A DNA stretch of 32,809 nucleotides from JBFKOL01 sp041628815 (GTDB lineage Bacteria > Bacteroidota > Bacteroidia > Chitinophagales > Saprospiraceae), in contig JBFKOL010000012.1 in the NCBI GenBank assembly GCA_041628815.1, positions 1-32,809 on the forward strand, written 5' to 3'. Below, in pieces: positions 8,586 to 16,570 of this stretch. Position 1 is the stretch's first letter; the number at the start of each line of letters is the position of its first letter. The notes beneath the pieces were generated by a model. That model had not been told where the DNA came from. It made no database searches and saw nothing but the letters and a program-made list of their open reading frames with translations. The position numbers and the translations under genes were made by a program.

Positions 8586-9008
8586 AAACCTGGATTCCTG
8601 TTCTGCTGTTGGACGATAACAAGAGTCTCTTTTTCCAAACCAGGAATATCGATGTTTTACAATGATGGCGTAAAACCAATCGCGTATAGACCGTGGAAAT
8701 ATTTTCAGAAATCCCAACAATTTCCAGGCTCCACCCAGCTGTTCGATAACCAGCAAGGTCACGTCACTCTTGAAGTACTTCTTTCCTCTGAAAAGGGCTA
8801 CAACAGTTTCGTAGTCTTCATCTTTGACAATTTCTTTCGCAATAGATGTCGCAGAATTCGATTGTAAAGGACAATACCTGAATACTCCCTTTTTGTCATG
8901 CTTTAGAATGAATCTGACTGAACCTGCACACAGAACACAGAGACCATCAAAAAAAATGATGGGATGTTGATATGAAATTTTTTCCATTTCCTCCACGGTC
9001 ATAGTCAA
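8580..9008 (-). CDS. DCC family thiol-disulfide oxidoreductase (DUF393)
   Basis: 142 residues. The signature IIFFDGLCVLC gives Asp21, Cys24 and Cys27 (the D-x-x-C-x-x-C motif that names the family) on a thioredoxin-like first strand. The C-terminal part RDWFYAIIVKHRYSWFGKRDSC is typical of the family. It is a predicted cytosolic or membrane-associated redox protein of unknown physiological partner. It is the only minus-strand gene in this region, convergent with the kinase-like gene (6-base overlap) and divergent from the gene at 9054, 45 bases away. An internal Met8 is an alternative start. Confidence 0.85.
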   Translation of the reverse strand: MTMTVEEMEKISYQHPIIFFDGLCVLCAGSVRFILKHDKKGVFRYCPLQSNSATSIAKEIVKDEDYETVVALFRGKKYFKSDVTLLVIEQLGGAWKLLGFLKIFPRSIRDWFYAIIVKHRYSWFGKRDSCYRPTAEQESRFL

Positions 9009-9038
9009 ATTTATATGGAAACGGCCAAAAAAAGGACT

Positions 9039-9046
9039 TAGTTTTG
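9039..9046 (+). promoter_or_regulatory. Bacteroidota-type -7 promoter element
   Basis: TAGTTTTG matches the Bacteroidota -7 consensus TAnnTTTG exactly and lies 7 bases before the ATG at 9054. Transcription would begin very close to the start codon, giving an almost leaderless mRNA. A clear -33 TTG partner is not evident, so confidence is moderate. Confidence 0.45.
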
Positions 9047-9053
9047 TGCGGCA

Positions 9054-9548
9054 ATGAACAGAGGAGAAGCGTTTGAAGCATTTTTGAGTTATTTTTCGGA
9101 AGAGCCCCTTCCGGTAACGCTGTCGGAAGAGAACCTGCCTTTCTTTTCAAGTAAAAACCCCGTCTTACCCCAGAATCTCATAAGGAAGTTCCTGTTATTT
9201 GGAGATGAACCGGATGCATATACCGAATATGTGTCGTGTTGTAAAATTCCAGGCACAAAGGACATTCATGCCGTTGTGTATTGGAGAGGAAAATTGCTGG
9301 AGTATGATTTCATCTTACAGACGTACAATCAAAACGGAGTTCCTCTTTACAAAAAGGTCATCGCCGGTATAAGGTCCGACGGTTCCAACGTTAAACATTC
9401 TGTGGCAACGATAGATGAGGACTGGATCATTCATATCATTGCTGGCGAACAAGTCAATACAGAATTCAGGTACAATCCTCTGAAAAGTCAAGCCATGAGT
9501 ATGGAGTTGTTGGCTTCAGGAGAGATCATTTTCTCACTCCAGGAATAA
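9054..9548 (+). CDS. Conserved-looking hypothetical protein upstream of RNase R
   Basis: 164 residues; I do not recognise the family. No signal peptide, membrane segment or clear catalytic motif is visible. The second half (HAVVYWRGKLLEYDFILQTYN, GVPLYKKVIAGIRSDG, VATIDEDWIIHIIAG) alternates hydrophobic and polar residues, suggesting a beta-rich fold. A Cys-Cys pair occurs at about residues 63-64. It ends 29 bases before the rnr start on the same strand and is probably cotranscribed with it. A role linked to RNA decay is only suggested by position. Confidence 0.75.
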   Translation: MNRGEAFEAFLSYFSEEPLPVTLSEENLPFFSSKNPVLPQNLIRKFLLFGDEPDAYTEYVSCCKIPGTKDIHAVVYWRGKLLEYDFILQTYNQNGVPLYKKVIAGIRSDGSNVKHSVATIDEDWIIHIIAGEQVNTEFRYNPLKSQAMSMELLASGEIIFSLQE

Positions 9549-9577
9549 CTCCATACCATTCGTTTATAAGGACATTT

Positions 9578-11764
9578 ATGCCAAAAGAGAAAAAAAGCTT
9601 TTCAAGAAAGCTCAATCAACGCTATTTACAAGGAAAGATCCTCAAGTTTCTTAAGAGACATTCCAAAAAGAGTTACAATGCAGGAACATTGGCAAGGAAA
9701 CTACACATCAAAAACTCCAAGGATTCTATAGCCAAATCCCTGGAAATTCTCGCTACCAAAGAAAAGCTTATTGAAGACCGACATGGGAAATATAGATTAA
9801 ACCCTAGAACTAAATTCGAACATCATTATGATCCCCCAACGGTTGTAACAGGTATAGTGGACATGACTTTTTCAGGTTCGGCTTACGTAATGCTTGAAAA
9901 TGGTAAACAGGACGTATATGTTCCCAAAAAGAACCTCTACGGTGCATTGCATGGCGATACGGTGTCCGTTTCAATCCGACCTTCACGTGGTCACCGAAGA
10001 CCGGAGGGAAGAATTGTTGAAGTAAAATCCAGGTATAGGACAACTTTCATGGGTGTTTTCAGGGATTTTACGAAATACGGTTATGTGTACATTGAAGAAA
10101 AGTACCTGATGCTTGAGATCAAAGTATTACCAGAACACTTTAATCAGGCAGAGGATGGTGACACGGTCATTGTTGAAGTCACGGACTTTGGAAGGCCTGG
10201 CAGAATGGACTTCAGAGGAAAGGTGAAATATAAATTCACCGTTGCCGATCCACATGATTTTAAGATGAATGCCATTCTCATCAACAATGGATTTGATCTT
10301 TTTTTCCCGGACGAGGTTGTAAAGGAATCAGAAAAGTTCAACGATGACGTAGATGATGATGCCCTTGTAGATCGTGAAGATTTCAGGCAGAAATGGACAT
10401 GTACGATTGATCCTGTAAATGCAAAGGATTATGATGATGCCCTGTCGTACCATGAATTGGATGATGGTTTGATTGAGATTGGAGTACACATTGCTGATGT
10501 TACTCATTTTGTCAAACCAGGTTCTTCGTTGGATAAAGAGGCCAGGAAGCGTTCTACCTCCGTTTACCTGGTGGACCGTGTATGTCCTATGCTGCCGGAA
10601 AAGTTGTCCAATGACCTATGCTCCCTAAAGCCTGGCACAGACAGGTTTACGTATAGTGTGATATTTGAGTTCAAGCCTTCCGGTGAACTTGTATCTGAAA
10701 GGTTTATGCGCGGAGTGATTCATTCTGATAGGCGATTCACCTACGATGAAGTCCAGGAAATTCTGGAGCAGGAAAATGGGCAACACTTTGAACCTTTGAA
10801 TTTCCTGAACAAGACGGCTAATGCGTTGAGAAAAAGACGGTTTCAGCAAGGTTCGATTGACTTTGACTCAGATGAAGTGTTTTTTGAACTCGACGAAAAT
10901 AAAAAGCCTGTAAAGATCAAGAAGAAGGTTAGAAAAAGTGCTCATAAGCTCGTTGAAGAGTTTATGTTGCTTGCCAACCGGAAAGTAGCTGCGTTGATTG
11001 GTAATTCGCCCGGCTCAAAGAAAAAAAGTGAAATGGTATATAGAATCCATGATTTGCCTGATCAGGATAAACTCTCAGAATTGGCATTATTGGCCAAGGA
11101 GTTTGGGATTGAAATGAAACTTGATACGCCAAGACAAATTGCTGAGTCACTTAACCTTATGACATCGACACTTAGCGATTCACATCTTTTAAATGTCCTG
11201 AGACCTATGGCCATCCGTTCAATGGCCAAAGCTTCCTATTCATCTGAGAATATAGGACATTTTGGATTGGGCTTTCATCACTACACGCATTTCACATCAC
11301 CAATTCGCAGATATGCCGACGTAATTGCACACCGCATTCTAACTCAATTTCTTTCGAAAGAACTGAAATCTTATCCGCGCCTTGAAGAAACCTGTAAACA
11401 CATTTCTAGGAAAGAAAGAGATGCCATCAATGCGGAGAGGGAGTCTATCAGGTACAAGCAGGTCGAATATTTGATGGACAGGTTGGGAGAACAGTTTAAA
11501 GGAACGGTTAGAAGCATCATCGAACGTGGCTTCTTTGTAGAGCTTTCCGATATTCAGATTGACGGAATGGTTTCTTTTGGAAGGTTAAAGGAAAGTTTCA
11601 TCATTCACCCTTCCAGGATTAAGGCGATAGGAAGCCAGAGTAATAGACTGGTCAGAATAGGAGATGAAATAACAGTATCCATTCTTGAGGCCAACCTGGA
11701 TAATATGCAGATCGAATTGGAGTGGGTATCGAACGATGACACATCGAAGAATTTGAGTGCTTAA
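9578..11764 (+). CDS. rnr: Ribonuclease R (3'-5' exoribonuclease, RNB family)
   Basis: 728 residues. RNase R degrades structured RNA processively from the 3' end in mRNA and rRNA quality control. An N-terminal winged-helix segment (about 20-80) is followed by cold-shock/OB domains and then the RNB catalytic domain with DPVNAKDYDDAL (Asp284, Asp286, Asp287), the Mg2+-binding aspartates. The IGVHIADVTHFV segment and the S-x-N-I-G-H-F-G-L-G motif with HFTSPIRRYADVIAHR are also typical. A C-terminal S1 domain starts near residue 640 (FKGTVRSIIERGFFVEL). The protein is shorter than the 813-residue E. coli enzyme, mainly because the basic tail is missing, which is common in this phylum. Start: ATG at 9578, 29 bases after the preceding gene. 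Confidence 0.96.
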   Translation: MPKEKKSFSRKLNQRYLQGKILKFLKRHSKKSYNAGTLARKLHIKNSKDSIAKSLEILATKEKLIEDRHGKYRLNPRTKFEHHYDPPTVVTGIVDMTFSGSAYVMLENGKQDVYVPKKNLYGALHGDTVSVSIRPSRGHRRPEGRIVEVKSRYRTTFMGVFRDFTKYGYVYIEEKYLMLEIKVLPEHFNQAEDGDTVIVEVTDFGRPGRMDFRGKVKYKFTVADPHDFKMNAILINNGFDLFFPDEVVKESEKFNDDVDDDALVDREDFRQKWTCTIDPVNAKDYDDALSYHELDDGLIEIGVHIADVTHFVKPGSSLDKEARKRSTSVYLVDRVCPMLPEKLSNDLCSLKPGTDRFTYSVIFEFKPSGELVSERFMRGVIHSDRRFTYDEVQEILEQENGQHFEPLNFLNKTANALRKRRFQQGSIDFDSDEVFFELDENKKPVKIKKKVRKSAHKLVEEFMLLANRKVAALIGNSPGSKKKSEMVYRIHDLPDQDKLSELALLAKEFGIEMKLDTPRQIAESLNLMTSTLSDSHLLNVLRPMAIRSMAKASYSSENIGHFGLGFHHYTHFTSPIRRYADVIAHRILTQFLSKELKSYPRLEETCKHISRKERDAINAERESIRYKQVEYLMDRLGEQFKGTVRSIIERGFFVELSDIQIDGMVSFGRLKESFIIHPSRIKAIGSQSNRLVRIGDEITVSILEANLDNMQIELEWVSNDDTSKNLSA

Positions 11765-11834
11765 AGACTCGTTACAAACAATTCATTGACAAGCATTTAG
11801 AGGAAGCATTAAAGACCGTTGTTTGAAAAATCAT

Positions 11835-11842
11835 TATCTTTG
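11835..11842 (+). promoter_or_regulatory. Promoter -7 element for the GT5-DUF4270-glmS-DUF4290-murA operon
   Basis: TATCTTTG fits TAnnTTTG perfectly and is followed by CACG, a common Bacteroidota continuation. It lies 26 bases before the ATG at 11869, in the 104-base gap after rnr. This suggests a transcript start near 11849. A well-placed -33 box is not obvious (TTGTTTG at 11819-11825 is too close). Confidence 0.6.
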
Positions 11843-11868
11843 CACGCCTATTTTAGATCGCAGTCATT

Positions 11869-12678
11869 ATGAGTAAAAAAAGAGTGCTCTTCGTCACCCA
11901 GGAAATGAAACCCTACACGAGTCACAGTGAGATTTCGGGTATCTTAAACCAGCTGGCCCCTTTCATATACAATAAGAATTTTGAAGTCAGGGTACTGATG
12001 CCCAAGTACGGATTAATCAATGAAAGAAGGCATCGTCTTCACGAAGTTGTTCGGCTTTCAGGGATGAATATAATTGTTGACGACGATGATTTTCCGTTGA
12101 TCATCAAGGTAGCTTCGCTTCCTGGATCACGGATGCAAGTCTATTTTTTGGATAGTGAAGATTTTTTTAAGAGGAAGTTCATGTTTGATGATGCGCAGGG
12201 ATCTCCCTTTGATGATAATCCCGACAGGATGATATTTTTCTGTAAGGGTGTGATGGAGACAGTGAAGAAATTTGGATGGTCACCTGATATTATTCATTGT
12301 CATGGATGGATGACGAGCCTGATTCCTCTTTACATGAATAAGATATACAGGAATGACCCCATTTTCGAGCATTCAAAATTGATATATTCGGTTTATGAGG
12401 GGACTTATGCGGATACTTTCGATGATAGCTTCATCAACAAGGCGCTGATTAATGATTTGGAAAGGGCAGATCTTGAGCGCTATTTTAGTGACAGTAAGCT
12501 TAAGTTGCACGAAGGCGCGGTTCACTATGCCAACGGTGTGATCAAAGGAAGCGAAAAAATTGATGAGGGCGTTTTAAAATTGGTCCAGGAAAAAGGACTC
12601 CCTTATCTTGAACACCAAGCCGAAGGATTCCTGCCTAAATACCTGGAGTTCTATAAATCATTTTTAAAGGATTCGTAA
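11869..12678 (+). CDS. Lone GT5 N-terminal domain protein (annotated in relatives as glycogen/starch synthase)
   Basis: 269 residues. The fold markers of the N-terminal Rossmann domain of glycogen/starch synthases are seen: KKRVLFVTQEMKPY, the ML/MPKYG segment, and DIIHCHGWMTSLIPLYM (the H-x-H-x-W helix). The protein stops where the second (GT1) domain would begin, and the ADP-glucose-binding K-x-G-G-L motif near the N-terminus is replaced by HSEISGIL. It is therefore unlikely to be a complete glycogen synthase. It is the first gene of a five-gene cluster ending with murA and ends 11 bases before the DUF4270 start. A regulatory or envelope sugar role is conceivable but not shown. Confidence 0.8.
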   Translation: MSKKRVLFVTQEMKPYTSHSEISGILNQLAPFIYNKNFEVRVLMPKYGLINERRHRLHEVVRLSGMNIIVDDDDFPLIIKVASLPGSRMQVYFLDSEDFFKRKFMFDDAQGSPFDDNPDRMIFFCKGVMETVKKFGWSPDIIHCHGWMTSLIPLYMNKIYRNDPIFEHSKLIYSVYEGTYADTFDDSFINKALINDLERADLERYFSDSKLKLHEGAVHYANGVIKGSEKIDEGVLKLVQEKGLPYLEHQAEGFLPKYLEFYKSFLKDS

Positions 12679-12689
12679 ATATATAGTCT

Positions 12690-14042
12690 TTGAGGAATAC
12701 CATTTGGCCTGTTAGCCTCTGGTTCGTGGGCTTGGTTTTAGTTCTTGGATCTTGTGAAGATTCCACGCCTGTCGGTTCGGAATTACTGAGTGACGGTGAT
12801 TTCGCACTAGAGGTGAAGGATGATTTTCCTTTGGTGGCTCAGACTGTTAAAAGTGATCCGCTCATTGCTTTTACGAGGTTGAACTTTTTCAACACTTCTT
12901 TTATGTTGGGTCAGATGGATGATCCTGTTTTTGGCAAGTCTGAATCATCCCTTTTCCTTGAATTCAGACCCATTCCCAACAACCCTCCGAATTTCACCAG
13001 GGCTCGTTTTGATTCATTGGTACTCATGATGGAATTTGCCGATAGAGGATTTTACGGTGACCAGTCCTTGCCACATGACATAGAAGTTTACAGGGTGCGG
13101 GAAAGAATGGACGCTTTTGATACTATACTGACTGACAGAAGTTTTCTTTTCGACACCACTCCAATCGGACGAAAGAACAATTATGTAGGAGGACCTGAGG
13201 ATTCATTAGTCGTATTTGATCCGACGATTGATACGACCCGATTGCTTACAGGTGTCATTCGGATAAAGATGGATGACGATTTTGGCAAAGAGATTTTTCA
13301 AAACCAGGCAGCCCATTCCAGTAGCAATGAATTCCTGCACCTTGTGCAAGGCTTATTTGTGCGTTCCAGTGTAGACGGTAGTTCGGTAAAGGCATTTGAT
13401 CTTTCCTCAAATGCAGTACAAAGCAATATGCAAATTTACTATACGATTGGAGTGGACACAATGCGTTTGTATAATTATCCTTTGAACTCCACCCGTTCTA
13501 CAAGGTTTACGAAGTTTAATCATAATATTGAAGGTACGCCGGTCGAAGAAGTAATTGATGACATTACAATCGGGGATTCTCCTCTTTATATGCAGGGAAT
13601 GCAAGGTGTAAATGTAGCCATGGATCTGAGCTCGATCCGGGAGTTAAATAATGTCTTTATTAACCATGCGGTACTAGAGTTTTTTGTAGCCCATGAGCTC
13701 CTCGGGGATACTTCGCTCTACAAACCCGCAATTGGACTTAGTGTCATGAGAGCCAGGGAAGATGGCACTTTGGTGGTAGTCGATGATTTGCTAACCGGAA
13801 TTATCAACCAGGGCGTCGATAGATTTTTTGGAGGACTTCTCGAAGAAGATAAAATATTAGGTGTTCAAAAATATGCGATGAACATCACTAACCACGTTAA
13901 ACAGATATATAAAGACCAAGAATCGCCCTATATTTACGTAACCGTTTTTGATAAGGTACAGAACCCCCATAGAATTATAGTATTCGGTCCGGAGCATTCG
14001 CGATATCCTGCTAAACTGCGGATTACATACACGATTCCTTAA
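12690..14042 (+). CDS. DUF4270 family lipoprotein
   Basis: 450 residues starting at a TTG 11 bases after the upstream stop (no nearby ATG gives the signal peptide). A lipoprotein signal is clear: hydrophobic segment about 7-19 then LGSC with Cys22 as the lipidated residue, followed by acidic EDSTP, so the protein is expected at the outer membrane or periplasmic face. The rest is beta-rich, with SVDG/FNHNIEG-type repeats, ending ITYTIP. The pattern and its location just before glmS match the Bacteroidota DUF4270 family, for which no activity is established. It is separated from glmS by 9 bases, so it is very likely cotranscribed. Confidence 0.88.
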   Translation: MRNTIWPVSLWFVGLVLVLGSCEDSTPVGSELLSDGDFALEVKDDFPLVAQTVKSDPLIAFTRLNFFNTSFMLGQMDDPVFGKSESSLFLEFRPIPNNPPNFTRARFDSLVLMMEFADRGFYGDQSLPHDIEVYRVRERMDAFDTILTDRSFLFDTTPIGRKNNYVGGPEDSLVVFDPTIDTTRLLTGVIRIKMDDDFGKEIFQNQAAHSSSNEFLHLVQGLFVRSSVDGSSVKAFDLSSNAVQSNMQIYYTIGVDTMRLYNYPLNSTRSTRFTKFNHNIEGTPVEEVIDDITIGDSPLYMQGMQGVNVAMDLSSIRELNNVFINHAVLEFFVAHELLGDTSLYKPAIGLSVMRAREDGTLVVVDDLLTGIINQGVDRFFGGLLEEDKILGVQKYAMNITNHVKQIYKDQESPYIYVTVFDKVQNPHRIIVFGPEHSRYPAKLRITYTIP

Positions 14043-14051
14043 ACATCTTTT

Positions 14052-15890
14052 ATGTGTGGTATTATTGCATACATTGGAGAGCGCGAAGCTTTTCCAATTG
14101 TCCTCGATGGGTTATATCGTCTGGAATACAGGGGATATGATAGTGCTGGAATCACCATTGCTGGGGACCAATTAAAAACAATTAAGAAGACGGGTAAGGT
14201 AAAAAAACTAGATAGTGATTCTTCCCGCGAAGAATTGAAAGGGCATGTAGGTATAGGACATACGCGATGGGCCACGCATGGTGCCCCGACTGACGCGAAT
14301 GCGCACCCGCATGTTTCAAAAGATGGCACCATAAGCGTTGTACACAATGGTATCATTGAAAATTATCAGAATATCAAGTCAGCGCTGATTGAAGCAGGAT
14401 ATGCCTTTCGGAGCGAAACCGATACGGAAGTTCTGGCCCATCTCATTCAGAAAATGCGGGATTCACTTGATCTTACACTGGAAGAAGCTGTCAAGTGTGC
14501 CCTACATGAAATTGACGGGGCTTATGCAATTGTTGCTGTTGACTCAACGGAGCCTGATGTCATTGTTGGTGCGAGGAAGTCAAGTCCTTTGGTTCTTGGT
14601 CTCGGGGAAAAGGAAGTCTTTTTGGCATCGGATGCAACACCAATAGCGAGACATACCAATAAATTCATTTTTCTGGAAGACCACCAGGTAGTTAAACTGG
14701 AGCAAAACGGTTGTTACCGGATATCCAACCTGGACGATACGGAGGTCGAACCCATTATCGAACGTATTGATTTTAAAATTGAAGAGTTGGGCAAGGATGG
14801 TTTTCCCCATTTTATGCTGAAAGAGATTTTTTATCAACCCAGTTCGATCAAAGAATGTATGCGAGGACGATTGCAAGATCGTGATAAGTGGATTTCAATT
14901 GGTGGCCTGAAAAATGAGATTGATCGGATCTCCAAAGCAAATCGAATAATCTTGGTGGGATGTGGTACTTCATGGCATACTGCATTGATTGCGGAGTACC
15001 TCATTGAAGAAATTGCTCGAATTCCATGCGAAGTCGAGTATGCTTCAGAATTTCGGTACCGCAATCCGATCATTGATGAGAAGGATGTCGTTTTGGTAAT
15101 ATCGCAATCTGGAGAAACGGCTGATACTTTAGCTGCACTTGAACTTGCCAAGCAAAAAGGAGCCTTTACTTATGGCATTGTTAATGTTGTAGGGTCGAGT
15201 ATTGCTAGAGAGACGCATACGGGATCCTATTTGCATGCAGGTCCAGAAATCGGCGTAGCTTCTACCAAAGCATTTACGAGTCAACTTACCTTGCTAACCA
15301 TGATGGCTGTCAAGCTCGGGGGTCATCGTGGCACAATTAACCAGGAACATTACGAAGCACTGATTACAGAACTGGCTCAAATTCCAGCTAAGATTGGTAA
15401 GATCCTTGAGTCTAATGATCAAATAAAATATGTTGCTTCGGAGATAAAAAGTGCATCCAATGCATTGTACCTGGGGCGAGGAGTTAACTTCCCCGTTGCA
15501 TTGGAAGGAGCTCTTAAATTGAAAGAAATATCCTATATACATGCCGAGGGATATCCTGCGGCAGAAATGAAGCACGGGCCAATTGCCCTGATAGATCTTT
15601 ACATGCCCGTGATCGTAGTCGGTACCAATGTCAGTGCCTATGACAAAATTGTCAGCAATGTAGAAGAAGTCAAGGCGAGAAATGCCATTGTTATTTCGGT
15701 TGTAAACGAATCTGACGAACGAATGAAAGAATTGTCTGACTATCATATTGCCATTCCAGAAACGCACGAAATACTCTCACCAATATTGTCGGTCATCCCG
15801 TTGCAACTACTTGCATATCATATAGCCGTTATGCGCGGATGCGATGTTGACCAACCCAGAAATTTAGCCAAATCAGTAACTGTAGAATAA
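14052..15890 (+). CDS. glmS: Glutamine--fructose-6-phosphate aminotransferase (isomerizing)
   Basis: 612 residues. GlmS makes glucosamine-6-phosphate from fructose-6-phosphate and glutamine, the first committed step to UDP-GlcNAc. The N-terminal Ntn glutaminase begins MCGIIAYIG with Cys2 as the nucleophile after Met removal, and LEYRGYDSAGI follows. Two SIS isomerase domains carry GCGTSWHTALIAEY and SQSGETADTLAALELAK. The C-terminus DQPRNLAKSVTVE is the classic closing sequence. Length agrees with the family. It is cotranscribed with DUF4270 (9-base gap), and its stop TAA shares a base with the ATG of the DUF4290 gene. The pairing with murA downstream puts two steps of amino-sugar and peptidoglycan precursor synthesis in one operon. 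Confidence 0.98.
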   Translation: MCGIIAYIGEREAFPIVLDGLYRLEYRGYDSAGITIAGDQLKTIKKTGKVKKLDSDSSREELKGHVGIGHTRWATHGAPTDANAHPHVSKDGTISVVHNGIIENYQNIKSALIEAGYAFRSETDTEVLAHLIQKMRDSLDLTLEEAVKCALHEIDGAYAIVAVDSTEPDVIVGARKSSPLVLGLGEKEVFLASDATPIARHTNKFIFLEDHQVVKLEQNGCYRISNLDDTEVEPIIERIDFKIEELGKDGFPHFMLKEIFYQPSSIKECMRGRLQDRDKWISIGGLKNEIDRISKANRIILVGCGTSWHTALIAEYLIEEIARIPCEVEYASEFRYRNPIIDEKDVVLVISQSGETADTLAALELAKQKGAFTYGIVNVVGSSIARETHTGSYLHAGPEIGVASTKAFTSQLTLLTMMAVKLGGHRGTINQEHYEALITELAQIPAKIGKILESNDQIKYVASEIKSASNALYLGRGVNFPVALEGALKLKEISYIHAEGYPAAEMKHGPIALIDLYMPVIVVGTNVSAYDKIVSNVEEVKARNAIVISVVNESDERMKELSDYHIAIPETHEILSPILSVIPLQLLAYHIAVMRGCDVDQPRNLAKSVTVE

Positions 15891-16534
15891 TGACAAACCA
15901 CAATATGGAATACAACTCCCAAAAAGATTTATTGATCATTTCAGAATATGGAAGGAATGTTCAAAATCTCATCTATCATGCCAAATCGATTGAGAATCAG
16001 GAAGAGCGGCAGCATTTTGTCGAGACTCTGATCGATTTGATGCAACAAATGAATCCTTCGAACAAAAACAGTATTGAATACAGGGAAAAGTTGTGGAGAC
16101 ATTTGTTTCGTATTGCAGATTACGAAATAAATGTTATTCCCCCGAGTGGCGTCGTTCCAACCCCGGAATCAAGCCATGTTAGTCCTTCAAATCTGGTATA
16201 TCCTCATGTTCAAAGGAAGTTTCGACATTATGGCATGAATGTCAAAGAGATGCTTAAGAAGGCCGAGTCTATGGAAGATCAAGAAATGCAGCAAGAGTTT
16301 CTGATGGTTATAGCGTCTTATATGAAACTGGCCTACCGCACATGGAATCGTGAACATTTTGTCAGTGATGACATTATTAAAGCAGATATCAAGACCATGT
16401 CAAACGGGAAGCTGCAATTGCCGGATGATGCTACTATAGATATCAGCGATATTCCTATCAAGAAAAGATCCAGATCCCATCAAAACGGCTACTCACGAGG
16501 TAAAGGGAGAAAAGGTTCCCGAAAAAGGCGCTAA
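15890..16534 (+). CDS. DUF4290 family protein
   Basis: 214 residues. The first 80 residues (LLIISEYGRNVQNLIYHAKSI, then a short loop, then MNPSNKNS and LWRHLFRIADY) match the Bacteroidota family DUF4290 of unknown function. The fold is predicted mostly helical, with a repeated pattern: YGRNVQNLIYHAKSIENQEE near the start and YGMNVKEMLKKAESMEDQEM near residue 105 look like two copies of one helical unit. The C-terminal 25 residues are strongly basic (KKRSRSH, RGKGRKGSRKRR), suggesting contact with nucleic acid or membranes. The start ATG shares its A with the glmS stop; a second Met at residue 6 is possible. murA follows 36 bases later. Confidence 0.88.
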   Translation: MTNHNMEYNSQKDLLIISEYGRNVQNLIYHAKSIENQEERQHFVETLIDLMQQMNPSNKNSIEYREKLWRHLFRIADYEINVIPPSGVVPTPESSHVSPSNLVYPHVQRKFRHYGMNVKEMLKKAESMEDQEMQQEFLMVIASYMKLAYRTWNREHFVSDDIIKADIKTMSNGKLQLPDDATIDISDIPIKKRSRSHQNGYSRGKGRKGSRKRR

Positions 16535-16570
16535 AACGGTGTTCATTTCGACGGATCATATGCAGTGTAT

